Of a stretch of DNA of 64,000 nt, positions 9,409 through 18,033 are shown piece by piece. This stretch comes from Clostridium lentum (lineage in GTDB: Bacteria; Bacillota; Clostridia; Clostridiales; Clostridiaceae), in NCBI RefSeq assembly GCF_014287815.1, contig NZ_JACOOQ010000001.1:186001-250000 (forward strand), read 5' to 3'. A program made the translations under genes and the position numbers. Under the pieces are notes generated by a model that worked only from the letters and a program-made list of their open reading frames with translations, did not search any database and had not been told where the DNA came from. Within the stretch, counting starts at the first letter, position 1; every line of letters starts with the position of its first letter.

Positions 9409-9434
9409 TATTACACAATTCTTTCAACAGTCCT
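9389..9434. repeat. 16-bp inverted repeat closing galU remnant B
   Basis: AGGACTGTTTAAAGAA (9389-9404) faces TTCTTTCAACAGTCCT (9419-9434) with one mismatch and a 14-base loop. It starts about six bases after galU homology ends, so remnant B has an inverted repeat at each border. It could also slow transcription from the minus-strand LCP gene that ends at 9451, though no U-tract follows. Confidence 0.65.
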
Positions 9435-9450
9435 TTAAATCTTAAAATAG

Positions 9451-10386
9451 TTATTCATAAAGGAAAGACTGAAGTTTTTCTCTTGTAGTTTCTTTATCTA
9501 TTATCATATGATACATGTCTGTCCATTCAGTATAGTGATCGCCATCTTCAGGAAATCTTCCTTGGTTAATAGAGGCAGAGTTCATAGATAAAAGAGTTGA
9601 TCCTATGGAAATGATTTCACTGTCAGTAAGGTTTGTTGAAACAAGTCCTAAAATATCATTAACTAAAGATAATCCTTCAGTTAATGATATATCTTTAAAT
9701 TTATTAAATAGTGCATTTATAACAGTTCTATGACGTTCAGTTCTTTTATAATCACCACCAGATGTATATCTTATTCTACAGTATGCTGCAACTTGGGTAC
9801 CATTTAAAAGTTGAGTTCCAGTGGTAGTTATATGTTCTGTAGATGTATTATTTTCTGAATCTATATTATCAATATAATTATTTATATAGTTTAATTCATC
9901 ACTATAAATATTAAGTTCTAAACCACCTAGCTTGTCTATTATTATAGGAAGAGTGTGGAGATTAACTTGTGCAAATTTATATATAGCCAAGCCAAAATTA
10001 TAATTTATAGTTTTAAGTAAGAGTTCTGCACCACCATCATTTAATGTATAGTTTAAATTTGACATTCCACCATCAGGAAGATCAAGATACATATCTCTCA
10101 TCAAAGAACATAAATTAATTTCATTTGTTTTTTTATTAATGGATAAAAGCATAGTTACATCAGCTGCACCATTATTATTACTATAATCAGCACCTAGTAA
10201 AGCCATTGTAATAACTTCATCGCTATTTTCAGGAACAGTTCCTTTAGAAACTTCAGTAATGGAAGTTCTATCAATATCAATACGTTCAACTTTAGAACTA
10301 AGTGTTTTTATAAAAGCAAATATTGATAAAGTTATTAAAATAATTGCAATAGATGAGAGTAATAAGATTTTCTTTAATTTTTTCAT
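9451..10386 (-). CDS. LytR-CpsA-Psr (LCP) family wall-polymer ligase
   Basis: A 311-residue LCP protein. These enzymes transfer undecaprenyl-linked glycopolymers to peptidoglycan outside the cell. A short basic N-terminus and one membrane helix (KILLLSSIAIILITLSIFAF) are followed by the LCP domain: ALLGADYSNNNGAADVTMLL, a catalytic-loop arginine in SLMRDMYLDL, NYTLNDGGAELLL, and AAYCRIRYTSGGDYKRTERH, with the arginines that bind pyrophosphate. The start was set at 10386, the ATG after GAAAGAGG; an upstream in-frame extension lacks a ribosome site. A closely related LCP gene lies immediately upstream on the same strand with a terminator between, so this gene probably has its own promoter. Confidence 0.85.
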   Translation of the reverse strand: MKKLKKILLLSSIAIILITLSIFAFIKTLSSKVERIDIDRTSITEVSKGTVPENSDEVITMALLGADYSNNNGAADVTMLLSINKKTNEINLCSLMRDMYLDLPDGGMSNLNYTLNDGGAELLLKTINYNFGLAIYKFAQVNLHTLPIIIDKLGGLELNIYSDELNYINNYIDNIDSENNTSTEHITTTGTQLLNGTQVAAYCRIRYTSGGDYKRTERHRTVINALFNKFKDISLTEGLSLVNDILGLVSTNLTDSEIISIGSTLLSMNSASINQGRFPEDGDHYTEWTDMYHMIIDKETTREKLQSFLYE

Positions 10387-10420
10387 AATGTATGAACCTC
10401 TTTCGTTATAGTGTTTAAAT

Positions 10421-10460
10421 AAAAAATGATGAATCAAAGAGTACTTTGACACATCATTTT
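10421..10460 (-). terminator. Terminator between the two LCP genes
   Basis: Read on the minus strand, AAAATGATG...CAAAG pairs with CTTTG...CATCATTTTTT just after the stop of the upstream LCP gene (10465), with T-rich sequence following. Confidence 0.65.
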
Positions 10461-10464
10461 ATTT

Positions 10465-11472
10465 TTATTGAGGTAACTGATCATTAAATATATAATTCAT
10501 AACTTGAGTTCTTGTAGCAGTAGCATCAAAGGTTAAATAATATATTCCATCAATCATAGTTCCTTCACAATAGCCATCAATAGGGAAACGTTCTTGTTCA
10601 ATAGTTACTCCATTTAAGCCCATAGATCCTATTTTTGTTGCAAGTTTTAATATTTCATTAGTATTTAAATTAGTAGTTGCATATTGAGCTAAAGTTGAAA
10701 TAACATCTAGATATTGAGTAGCAGGTACATTTAAAGCTTTATTAAATAAAGCAGTTAATACTGTTCTTTGTCTTTCAGTTCTTTTAAAGTCTCCTCCGGA
10801 TGTATATCTTATTCTTGAGTATGCAAGTGCTTGAGCGCCATCAACGTGATGAGCTCCAGGCGTTGTTATAATAGGAGAGTTAGTACCACTAACAGAATTT
10901 ATATTGTTTATATATCCATTTATATAATTTAATTCTTCTTCTGTTATATCAATAGTTATTCCGCCAAGGCTATCTATAATTTTAGGAAGAGAAGCGAAAT
11001 CTACTGCAACAAAATCAGTTATATTCAAACCAAAGTTTGTATTTAAAGTGTTAATTGCTAAGTTAGCTCCGCCATAAGCGTAAGCATGATTTAATTTATC
11101 ATATCCATAGTTAGAAATATTTACATATGAATCTCTCATAAAAGATGTAAGTTTAAGTTTATTATGGATTGGATCTAAAGTAGCTACCATAATTGAATCA
11201 GATCTTCCTGATGTACTATCAGTACTATCTATTCCTAAAAGAGCAATATTAATTATTTCTGTATAATCATCATATTGTTTTAGTTCTTCTTCATCAACTA
11301 CACCTAACTCATCTTCTTTAAGATCAATTTTTTCAGACTTATTAACTATATTATTAACAGTATAATAGCTATAAGTATATAAGGCGGCTATAGTTAGAAT
11401 AATTGCTGAAAATATACATAATACTATCTTTGTCCATTTAGGAAGTTTTTTTGTTTTTTTATCTTTATTCAT
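10465..11472 (-). CDS. LytR-CpsA-Psr (LCP) family wall-polymer ligase
   Basis: A 335-residue LCP-family protein with a lysine-rich cytoplasmic start, one membrane helix (IVLCIFSAIILTIAALYTYSY) and an extracellular LCP domain. Visible conserved blocks are ALLGIDSTDSTSGRSDSIMV, SFMRDSYVNI, KLNHAYAYGGANLAI and ALAYSRIRYTSGGDFKRTER, whose aspartate and arginines coordinate the metal-pyrophosphate of the lipid donor. The ATG at 11472 follows AAGGAG. It is a close paralogue of the product of 9451-10386. Lying between the polymer genes, it probably attaches the glycan made here to peptidoglycan. It is transcribed divergently from galU across a 178-bp region full of dyad symmetry. Confidence 0.87.
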   Translation of the reverse strand: MNKDKKTKKLPKWTKIVLCIFSAIILTIAALYTYSYYTVNNIVNKSEKIDLKEDELGVVDEEELKQYDDYTEIINIALLGIDSTDSTSGRSDSIMVATLDPIHNKLKLTSFMRDSYVNISNYGYDKLNHAYAYGGANLAINTLNTNFGLNITDFVAVDFASLPKIIDSLGGITIDITEEELNYINGYINNINSVSGTNSPIITTPGAHHVDGAQALAYSRIRYTSGGDFKRTERQRTVLTALFNKALNVPATQYLDVISTLAQYATTNLNTNEILKLATKIGSMGLNGVTIEQERFPIDGYCEGTMIDGIYYLTFDATATRTQVMNYIFNDQLPQ

Positions 11473-11530
11473 TTTAAAACTCCTTACTATATTCTTATAA
11501 TCATTTAGTATAACAAAATGTTTACTAAAT

Positions 11531-11577
11531 ATAATAATGTATAATAATATTTATTATATCATAATAAACATTATTAT
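11531..11577. promoter_or_regulatory. Nested dyad symmetry between LCP and galU genes
   Basis: ATAATAATGT (11531-11540) is inverted at 11568-11577 (ACATTATTAT), with a further ATAATAA/TTATTAT dyad inside. It lies between two divergent start regions and could bind a regulator or form a cruciform. Function is inferred only from position. Confidence 0.35.
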
Positions 11578-11588
11578 GAAGAATATAA

Positions 11589-11618
11589 TTGCGTATTTAA
11601 TATTAAATACGGTATAAT
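11589..11618 (+). promoter_or_regulatory. Putative galU promoter with embedded palindrome
   Basis: A TATAAT -10 box lies at 11613-11618 and a weak -35 (TTGCGT) at 11589-11594, 18 bases apart. The spacer is largely filled by a perfect 18-base palindrome, GTATTTAAT/ATTAAATAC (11593-11610). A regulator bound there would block RNA polymerase. Confidence 0.5.
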
Positions 11619-11650
11619 TTATAAGTGATATTTTTAGAAGGGGAATAATT

Positions 11651-12523
11651 ATGAGTAAGAAAATTAGAAAAGCGATAATTCCAGCGGCAGGTTTAGGGAC
11701 AAGATTTTTACCAGCAACAAAGGCACAGCCTAAAGAAATGCTGCCAATAGTAGATAAACCAACAATCCAATATATTATAGAAGAAGCAGTAGCTTCAGGA
11801 ATAGAAGAGATACTTATTATTACAGGAAGAAGTAAGAAATGTATTGAAGATCACTTTGATAAATCTGTAGAGCTTGAGTTAGAACTTGAAAAAAGTGGTA
11901 AAGAACAAATGTTAAAAATGGTAAGAGAAATCTCTGATATGGTAGATATTCACTTTATTAGACAAAAGGAACCAAGGGGGCTTGGACACGCTATTAGTTG
12001 TGCAAAGACTTTTGTAGTTAATGAACCATTTGCAGTTCTTTTAGGCGATGATATAGTATATAATGAAGGAAGACCTTGTTTAAAGCAACTTATTGATTGT
12101 TATGATGAGTATAAAACTTCTGTTTTAGGTGTTCAAACTGTAGAAGCAAAAGATGTTAATAAATATGGAATAGTAAATGGAATTCATATTGAAGATAGAG
12201 TTTATAAAGTAAAAGGTCTTGTTGAAAAGCCACCAGTGGAAGAAGCACCAAGTAATGTAGCTATCTTAGGAAGATATATAATTACACCACAAATCTTTAA
12301 AATTCTTGAAGAAACAAAGCCAGGAAAAGGTGGAGAAATACAATTAACAGATGCATTATTAAAGCTTATTGATGAAGAAGCTATGTATGCATATGACTTT
12401 GAAGGAACAAGATATGATGTGGGAGATAAGCTTGGATTTTTAAAAGCAACTGTAGAGTATGCATTAAGAAGAGAAGACCTTAGAGATGGATTCATAGAAT
12501 ATTTAAATACATTAAAGAAATAA
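11651..12523 (+). CDS. galU: UTP-glucose-1-phosphate uridylyltransferase
   Basis: A 290-residue GalU that makes UDP-glucose from UTP and glucose-1-phosphate, the precursor for UDP-galactose and glucosyl donors. The nucleotide-binding loop PAAGLGTRFLPATKAQPKEM (residues 11-30) is intact, as are the LGDDIVYNE segment, the VEKPPVEEAPSNVAILGRYI block and GKGGEIQLTDAL. The length is standard for the family. The ATG follows AGAAGGGG. It has its own putative promoter with a palindromic operator and a strong terminator, so it is a single-gene unit. A second intact copy lies at 38276 and two broken ones lie just upstream, so GalU-type sequence occurs four times in the window. Confidence 0.95.
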   Translation: MSKKIRKAIIPAAGLGTRFLPATKAQPKEMLPIVDKPTIQYIIEEAVASGIEEILIITGRSKKCIEDHFDKSVELELELEKSGKEQMLKMVREISDMVDIHFIRQKEPRGLGHAISCAKTFVVNEPFAVLLGDDIVYNEGRPCLKQLIDCYDEYKTSVLGVQTVEAKDVNKYGIVNGIHIEDRVYKVKGLVEKPPVEEAPSNVAILGRYIITPQIFKILEETKPGKGGEIQLTDALLKLIDEEAMYAYDFEGTRYDVGDKLGFLKATVEYALRREDLRDGFIEYLNTLKK

Positions 12524-12533
12524 TAGTTAAGAT

Positions 12534-12567
12534 AAAATGGCATTGGACTGTAATCCAATGCCATTTT
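12534..12567. terminator. Bidirectional terminator after galU
   Basis: AAAATGGCATTGGA pairs with TCCAATGCCATTTT around a six-base loop. A-rich and T-rich flanks suit both galU (+) and the convergent 3D-domain gene (-). Confidence 0.85.
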
Positions 12568-12605
12568 ACTTTATTTCTTATTAATTGTTATTTTGAGTTT
12601 TAGAA

Positions 12606-13838
12606 TTACCATTGACCAGGTAAAGCTAGTATTTCAACTGTAACATTTCTTCTTCCCCAAGCAATGCAATCTGCTTCTGAGTTAAAGTAAAGGTCAATAA
12701 TATTTCCGTTTATAGCTCCCCCTGTATCAGCAGCAATGGCTATTCCATATCCTGAAACGTAAACTTTAGATCCTAAAGGAATAACGCTAGGGTCTACAGC
12801 AATGGTACTTATACCACCAGGATTATAAACCGGTTTAGTACCAGTAGCTGTTAATGTACCACCAGTATAAGCTGTTGATTGCATAGTTAATGTTGATAAG
12901 GCTGTAGAACCTGAGCTTGCCCCAGGTGTAAATGTTACAGTCATTGATTCACCTCTTGATGGAATGGCAGCTTCTGCTTTGGCCTTTTCTTCAGCATTAA
13001 TTTTTTCAACTTTAAGATTACCTTGGGAAATACTATTATTAGCAGCTTCAATAACTGTAGAGCTATTTAAAGTAGGTATTAAATAAGTTAAAGTTGAAAT
13101 TGATTCTTGTAATTCAGATATAGTATTAGAGTTTTCTATAATAGATACAGAATACGCAATAAGTTTTTGCTCATTTGCTTCTATTACAGATGAAACTTTA
13201 GCTTGCTCTTCATTAAGTTGTGCCATTTTTGTTTCTTGTTCAGATTTCTTGCTTTCTAATTCTTTTAAAGAACTTTCAGTTTCTTCTTTTAGAGCTTGTA
13301 AAGAAGCTTCTTTACTGCTAAGCTCATCCATTGTAACTGTTAAAGTTTCTTTTTTTTCTTTTACTTCACTAATTAATTCTTTGTCTAGATATACTATCTT
13401 GCTTACAGCATCAAATCTGTCAAAAATATCAGTTAGGCTTTCAGAAGCAAGCAAGTATGCCAGCATATTGGACATTAGATTACTTTTTTGGATATTTCTA
13501 AGTCTTTTGCTTAAAATAGATTCTTTTTCTGATATTTCTATTTCTGTTTGTTCCAATAAAGCTTTTGTACTTTTAATTTCTGCTTCTGTATTTGCAATTT
13601 GTGTTTCGTTATCTTTTAGCTTAGTATTGATATTGTCTATTTCTATATTTATATTTGCAATTTCAGAATTAAGGGACAATATTTGTTCATCTAGTAAGTC
13701 ATATTGGGCTTTGCTTTCTGAGATAGCTTGTCTTTCATTATCTAAATCATCAGCATAAACTGAAAATGATCCAATTATGTTAGTGAAGCAAATAGTTGTA
13801 GCAAGTAATACTGATAGTACTGTTGATTTTCTATTCAA
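12606..13838 (-). CDS. Secreted coiled-coil protein with C-terminal 3D domain
   Basis: A 410-residue exported wall protein. The signal peptide is clear (hydrophobic LSVLLATTICFTNIIGSFS, probable cleavage after VYA). Residues about 30-260 form a long coiled coil rich in E, K, S and L, like the N-terminal domain of PcsB/CwlO-type hydrolases. The C-terminal 100 residues are a 3D domain, with AYTGGTLTATGTKP and the three-aspartate site in AADTGGAINGNIIDLYF. 3D domains resemble the MltA catalytic core and are often found in resuscitation and cell-wall proteins. The start was set at TTG 13838 because AGGAGGTG precedes it by eight bases; a GTG nine bases earlier lies within that ribosome site. It is divergent from wecB. 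Confidence 0.8.
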   Translation of the reverse strand: MNRKSTVLSVLLATTICFTNIIGSFSVYADDLDNERQAISESKAQYDLLDEQILSLNSEIANINIEIDNINTKLKDNETQIANTEAEIKSTKALLEQTEIEISEKESILSKRLRNIQKSNLMSNMLAYLLASESLTDIFDRFDAVSKIVYLDKELISEVKEKKETLTVTMDELSSKEASLQALKEETESSLKELESKKSEQETKMAQLNEEQAKVSSVIEANEQKLIAYSVSIIENSNTISELQESISTLTYLIPTLNSSTVIEAANNSISQGNLKVEKINAEEKAKAEAAIPSRGESMTVTFTPGASSGSTALSTLTMQSTAYTGGTLTATGTKPVYNPGGISTIAVDPSVIPLGSKVYVSGYGIAIAADTGGAINGNIIDLYFNSEADCIAWGRRNVTVEILALPGQW

Positions 13839-14069
13839 GAAAATCACCTCCTATTTTTATTTCTAACTTATTACCAAGATAAATGATATATAAGTTAGAT
13901 GTATCCTTGTTGGATATATAAATAATTCAAAGTCATAAGTTAGTAATATTTTACCACTTAAGAGGCAGTGAAATTATAATATGTTGCTATTATACCACAA
14001 GATGTTGACTTTGCAAAAAACCTATATAATAATAAAAATGTAAAAGGATTACCTAAAGGGGTGTATAGA

Positions 14070-15188
14070 ATGGAAAAGATTAAAGTTTTGTCGGTATTTG
14101 GAACAAGGCCAGAAGCGATAAAGATGTGTCCTTTGGTTAAATTGTTGGAAAAAGACGAACGAATTGATGCAAAGGTTTGTGTTACAGCTCAGCATAGAGA
14201 AATGCTAGATTCTGTTTTAGAGATTTTTAATGTTAAACCAGATTTTGATTTAAACATAATGGCTCATGGGCAAACAATAATAGACATATGTAATAAAGTG
14301 TTAGCAGGAGTTGATAAGGTACTTAAGGAGTTTAGACCTGATATTGTCCTTGTTCATGGAGATACATCAACTACATTAAATGGTGCTTTAGCAGCTTTTT
14401 ATAATAAAGTTCCAGTTGGGCATGTAGAAGCTGGACTTAGAACAGGAGATATGTATTCACCATTTCCAGAGGAAGCAAATAGAAAATTAACAGGAGCCAT
14501 AGCTACTCTTCATTTTGCACCTACAGAAAGTAATGAAGCTAACTTAGCTAAAGAAGGAATAGTTGAGAATGTATTTAGAACAGGAAATACTGTTATTGAT
14601 GCATTATTAAGTGTAATAAATAAAGAACATAAATTTGAAAATGAAGAATTAAATAAAATAGATTTTAAGAACAATAAGGTTATATTGCTGACTGCTCATA
14701 GAAGAGAAAATTGGGGAGAACCAATGAAAAATATTTTTGCAGCTGTGAGAGAAGTGGCAGAGCAAAATAAGGATGTTCAAATAATATTCCCAATGCATAA
14801 AAATCCTTTAATAAGGGATTTAGCAAGAGAAAGTTTTAAAGGTATTGAACATAAGGTAGCATTAATTGAACCATTGGAATATGTGGACTTTGCAAATTTA
14901 ATGAATAAATGTTATCTGATAATGACTGATTCAGGTGGCATTCAGGAGGAAGCACCTGCACTGGGAAAACCTGTAGTTGTTTTAAGGACTGAAACAGAAA
15001 GACCAGAAGCGGTAAAGGCTGGAACAGTTAAACTAGCAGGTGTTGAAAGAAATAAAATATTTGAAATCACTAATGAGTTAGTAATTGACGATTTAGAATA
15101 TCATAAAATGGCACATGCAATAAATCCATATGGTGATGGAAAAGCTTGTGAAAGAATAGTGGAATTAATAGTGAAACACTTTGAATAA
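14070..15188 (+). CDS. wecB: UDP-N-acetylglucosamine 2-epimerase (non-hydrolysing)
   Basis: A 372-residue enzyme that interconverts UDP-GlcNAc and UDP-ManNAc. Family blocks are SVFGTRPEAIKMCPLV at the N-terminus, VHGDTSTTLNGALAAF, GHVEAGLRTGD, the catalytic-region FPEEANRK, TAHRRENWG, and near the end TDSGGIQEEAPALGKPVVV with RPEAV. No UDP-ManNAc dehydrogenase is seen in the window, so ManNAc itself is the likely product sugar, as in teichoic-acid-like linkage units; that use is inferred. The start is ATG 14070, after AAAGGGG; the in-frame GTG at 14061 lies in the ribosome site. A TTGACT box lies at 14005-14010 with AATAAT 17 bases on. In Bacilli the orthologue is called mnaA. Confidence 0.93.
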   Translation: MEKIKVLSVFGTRPEAIKMCPLVKLLEKDERIDAKVCVTAQHREMLDSVLEIFNVKPDFDLNIMAHGQTIIDICNKVLAGVDKVLKEFRPDIVLVHGDTSTTLNGALAAFYNKVPVGHVEAGLRTGDMYSPFPEEANRKLTGAIATLHFAPTESNEANLAKEGIVENVFRTGNTVIDALLSVINKEHKFENEELNKIDFKNNKVILLTAHRRENWGEPMKNIFAAVREVAEQNKDVQIIFPMHKNPLIRDLARESFKGIEHKVALIEPLEYVDFANLMNKCYLIMTDSGGIQEEAPALGKPVVVLRTETERPEAVKAGTVKLAGVERNKIFEITNELVIDDLEYHKMAHAINPYGDGKACERIVELIVKHFE

Positions 15189-15197
15189 TTGATAATT

Positions 15198-15225
15198 GAG
15201 AAAGAAAGTCCTTAGTGACTTTCTC
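15198..15225 (+). terminator. Probable terminator after wecB
   Basis: GAGAAAG...AGTC and GACTTTCTC form a bulged hairpin ten bases after the wecB stop. The following sequence is T-rich but broken, so the call is moderate. Confidence 0.5.
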
Positions 15226-15252
15226 AGTTATATTTATTTTAATAGGATAAAA

Positions 15253-15309
15253 AAACTTTATTAAATTGATTAATAAAGTTTGATTTATGCAATATGTTAG
15301 GTATATAAT
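15253..15309 (+). promoter_or_regulatory. Putative galE promoter with overlapping inverted repeat
   Basis: TTGATT (15280-15285) and TATAAT (15304-15309) are 18 bases apart. An 11-bp perfect inverted repeat, AAACTTTATTA/TAATAAAGTTT (15253-15263 and 15271-15281), touches the -35 box. It may be an operator or a second terminator for wecB. Confidence 0.5.
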
Positions 15310-15352
15310 GTAAATGTAAACAATTTAATGTTTAAAATAGGGAGGTATATAA

Positions 15353-16366
15353 ATGGCCGTTTTAATATCAGGTGGTATGGGATATATAGGAAGCCATACA
15401 GCAGTAGAGCTTTTAAATGGAGGTTATGACGTTATTATTGCAGATAACCTTTGTAACAGTAAAGAAATAGTTAAAGAGAGAATAGAAAAGATAACAGGTA
15501 AGACTACTAAGTTTTATAATGTTGATTTAACTTTAGAAGATGAAACAGAAAAGATATTCAAAGAAAATAATATAGATTCTGTAATTCACTTTGCAGCTTT
15601 AAAGGCAGTAGGTGAATCAGTAGAAAAGCCATTAGAATATTACTATAACAATTTAACAAGTGCACTTGTTATGTTAAAGGTAATGAGAAAGTATAACTGT
15701 AAGAATTTTGTATTTAGTTCTTCAGCAACAGTGTATGGAGATGCTAAAGTAGTGCCAATAACTGAAGATTCACCACTTTCAGCAACAAATCCATATGGTC
15801 AAACTAAACTTATGATTGAAAATATGCTTAGAGATATCTGCCATGCAGACAAGACTTTAAATGTTGCATTACTTAGATACTTCAATCCAGTAGGAGCTCA
15901 TAAGAGTGGAACTATTGGAGAAGATCCAAATGGAATTCCAAATAATTTAATGCCATACATCACAAAGGTTGCTGTAGGTCAATTAGAAAAGTTAAGAGTG
16001 TTTGGCAATGACTATCCAACTCATGATGGTACTGGAGTAAGAGATTATATTCATGTTGTTGACTTAGCTGATGGACATGTTAAAGCATTAAAGAAACTTG
16101 AAACTAATCCAGGACTTGTAACATATAATTTAGGTACAGGAAAAGGGTATTCTGTGTTAGATGTAGTTAATGCATTTAGTAAAGCATGTGGAAAAGAAAT
16201 TCCTTATGAAATAGTAGATAGAAGACCAGGAGATATTGCTACTTGCTATGCAGATCCAACAAAAGCTAATGAAGAATTAGGCTGGAAGGCTGAAAGAGGA
16301 ATTGATGAAATGTGTGAAGATTCTTGGAGATGGCAAAGCAATAATCCAAAGGGATATGAAGAATAA
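15353..16366 (+). CDS. galE: UDP-glucose 4-epimerase
   Basis: A 337-residue extended short-chain dehydrogenase that interconverts UDP-glucose and UDP-galactose. The NAD-binding loop is SGGMGYIGSHTAVELL at the N-terminus; the catalytic YxxxK is in NPYGQTKLMIENML, preceded by the serine-rich FSSSATVYGD; NPVGAHKSGTIGEDP and GVRDYIHVVDLADGH are characteristic of GalE. Length and motifs are complete. The ATG follows GGGAGG. It stands alone between a promoter and a terminator, next to wecB and near galU, and so supplies UDP-galactose for both polysaccharide modules. Confidence 0.95.
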   Translation: MAVLISGGMGYIGSHTAVELLNGGYDVIIADNLCNSKEIVKERIEKITGKTTKFYNVDLTLEDETEKIFKENNIDSVIHFAALKAVGESVEKPLEYYYNNLTSALVMLKVMRKYNCKNFVFSSSATVYGDAKVVPITEDSPLSATNPYGQTKLMIENMLRDICHADKTLNVALLRYFNPVGAHKSGTIGEDPNGIPNNLMPYITKVAVGQLEKLRVFGNDYPTHDGTGVRDYIHVVDLADGHVKALKKLETNPGLVTYNLGTGKGYSVLDVVNAFSKACGKEIPYEIVDRRPGDIATCYADPTKANEELGWKAERGIDEMCEDSWRWQSNNPKGYEE

Positions 16367-16387
16367 ACAAATAGTATTTTTTTAGTT

Positions 16388-16440
16388 AAAGTCTGCTTAT
16401 TTTAGTATAAATATTGCTGAAATAAGTAGGCTTTTTTGTT
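16388..16440 (+). terminator. Terminator after galE
   Basis: AAGTCTGCTTATTT pairs (with one G-T and one mismatch) with GAAATAAGTAGGCTT, followed by TTTTTGTTTTTT. Confidence 0.75.
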
Positions 16441-16486
16441 TTTTAAATATCTAATTAAAACTTTTATTAACAAATTGGTTATATTA

Positions 16487-16515
16487 TTGACAAATTTAGA
16501 GAGTTAATAAATAAT
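16487..16515 (+). promoter_or_regulatory. Putative promoter of the second flippase operon
   Basis: TTGACA at 16487-16492 and AATAAT at 16510-16515 are separated by 17 bases, about 60 bases before the flippase start. Confidence 0.5.
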
Positions 16516-16575
16516 TATTTAAGACAATAAATATAGAAAAATAAATAATTATAAAGAATAAGAGGTGCAAGTATT

Positions 16576-18012
16576 ATGACCATGAGCGTTAAGAAGAATT
16601 ATTTGTATAATTTATTATATCAAATGACTTCAGTTTTATTGCCTGTACTAACAATACCTTATGTATCAAGAGTTTTGTCTGCAGATGGAATAGGTATAAA
16701 TACTGTTACATATGCAAATACACAGTATTTTATTTTGCTTGGTAGTTTAGGAATAAGTATATATGCAACTAAAAAGATAGCAACTATAAGAGAGAAGAAA
16801 GATAAGTTAAAGAAAACTTTTTGGGAGATATTTTCTATTCAATTTACTGGGTGTATTTTGGCTTACATGGTATTTGCTTTAACACTAGGGCAAAGTCACA
16901 AATATGGAGTTTTCTATATGCTACAAGGATTTTATATATTAGCAGCTGCTGTTGATATATCTTGGTATTTCCTGGGTATTGAAAATTTTAAAAATGCATC
17001 ATTAAGAAGTTTTTTTGCCAAAATAATTTCTGTAATATTAATATTTATTTTTGTAAAAACAAGAGATGATTTATGGAAGTATATTTTAATTAACGCAGGA
17101 ACAATGTTTGTAGGTCAATTAATTATGTGGTTTTATGTTGGTAAGGATATGCTTAAAGTTAAAGAAATTGGTAAATTAAAAATAGCAATGCACATTATGC
17201 CTATACTAGCATTATTTGTACCGCAAATAGCTACGCAAGTTTATACAGTTTTAGATAAAACAATGATAGATTTATTTAAGGGGGCAGTAGAAGCAGGATA
17301 TTATGATCAATCACAAAAGATAGTAAGAATATTATTATCTGTTGTTACTTCTTTAGGTATTGTAATGCTCCCTAGAATTGCTAATCTATTTAGTAAAGAT
17401 GATTTAAATGAAGTTAAAAAGAGTTTAAGAAAAGCATTTGTTGTAATTAGTTTTTTATCTATACCGATAACTTTTGGTTTAATAGGGATAAGTGATAAAT
17501 TTGTACCAATACTTTTTGGTAATGAGTTTTTAAGTGTAATTCCATTAACTAAGATTTCACCGGTATTGGTAATAATAATAGGTCTTGGTAATGTTTTTGG
17601 TACACAGTATTTACTAGCTATAGGAAAGAATAAAGAGTATACAGCATCTGTTTGTATAGGAGCATTAGTTAATTTTTGCTTTAACTTATTATTAATACCA
17701 CGATTTGCAGCTATGGGAGCAGTAATAGCTACAGTGTCAGCTGAATTATCAATTGCATTAATCCAGTTTTGGTTTGCCAGAGTGGTGTTTGATTTTACTT
17801 GGATAAAAGAAACATATAAGTATTGGGTAAGTGGGATATTGATGTTAGCAATTGTAAGATTGATTGGAAATGTAACACCAATTAGTATTTTATTCCTTGT
17901 ACTTCAAATAGCGATAGGATCTCTAGTTTATTTTATATCATTAATCATACTAAGAGATAAATTTTTATTTGAAGCAATTGAAAATGTTATAGATAGAATT
18001 CGTAAAAGATAA
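16576..18012 (+). CDS. Wzx-like oligosaccharide flippase (second copy)
   Basis: A 478-residue polytopic protein of the MOP/Wzx flippase family with about 12-14 helices, starting with KKNYLYNLLYQMTSVLLPVLTIPYVSRVLS. It aligns by eye along its whole length with the flippase encoded at 6576 (for example LDKTMIDLF against MDKIMLGKI, and SLGIVMLPRIANLFS against SMGLVMSPRIASSFA), but the two clearly differ and should move different repeat units. The start is ATG 16576 or 16582, after AGAGGTG. It is followed 21 bases later by the WsaF-like glycosyltransferase, and the pair ends at a terminator. It probably serves the rhamnose-containing polymer of module B. Confidence 0.87.
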   Translation: MTMSVKKNYLYNLLYQMTSVLLPVLTIPYVSRVLSADGIGINTVTYANTQYFILLGSLGISIYATKKIATIREKKDKLKKTFWEIFSIQFTGCILAYMVFALTLGQSHKYGVFYMLQGFYILAAAVDISWYFLGIENFKNASLRSFFAKIISVILIFIFVKTRDDLWKYILINAGTMFVGQLIMWFYVGKDMLKVKEIGKLKIAMHIMPILALFVPQIATQVYTVLDKTMIDLFKGAVEAGYYDQSQKIVRILLSVVTSLGIVMLPRIANLFSKDDLNEVKKSLRKAFVVISFLSIPITFGLIGISDKFVPILFGNEFLSVIPLTKISPVLVIIIGLGNVFGTQYLLAIGKNKEYTASVCIGALVNFCFNLLLIPRFAAMGAVIATVSAELSIALIQFWFARVVFDFTWIKETYKYWVSGILMLAIVRLIGNVTPISILFLVLQIAIGSLVYFISLIILRDKFLFEAIENVIDRIRKR

Positions 18013-18033
18013 TTTATATAAAGAAGGTAAAAA

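Noticed and set aside
13249..13758. Open frame of 169 codons on the plus strand
   Set aside because: It is antisense to the coiled-coil part of the 3D-domain gene, has serine/leucine-rich shadow composition and no ribosome site.
15253..15281. Strong terminator after wecB
   Set aside because: The 11-bp stem has no T-run and overlaps the likely galE -35 box, so it was kept as part of the promoter entry.
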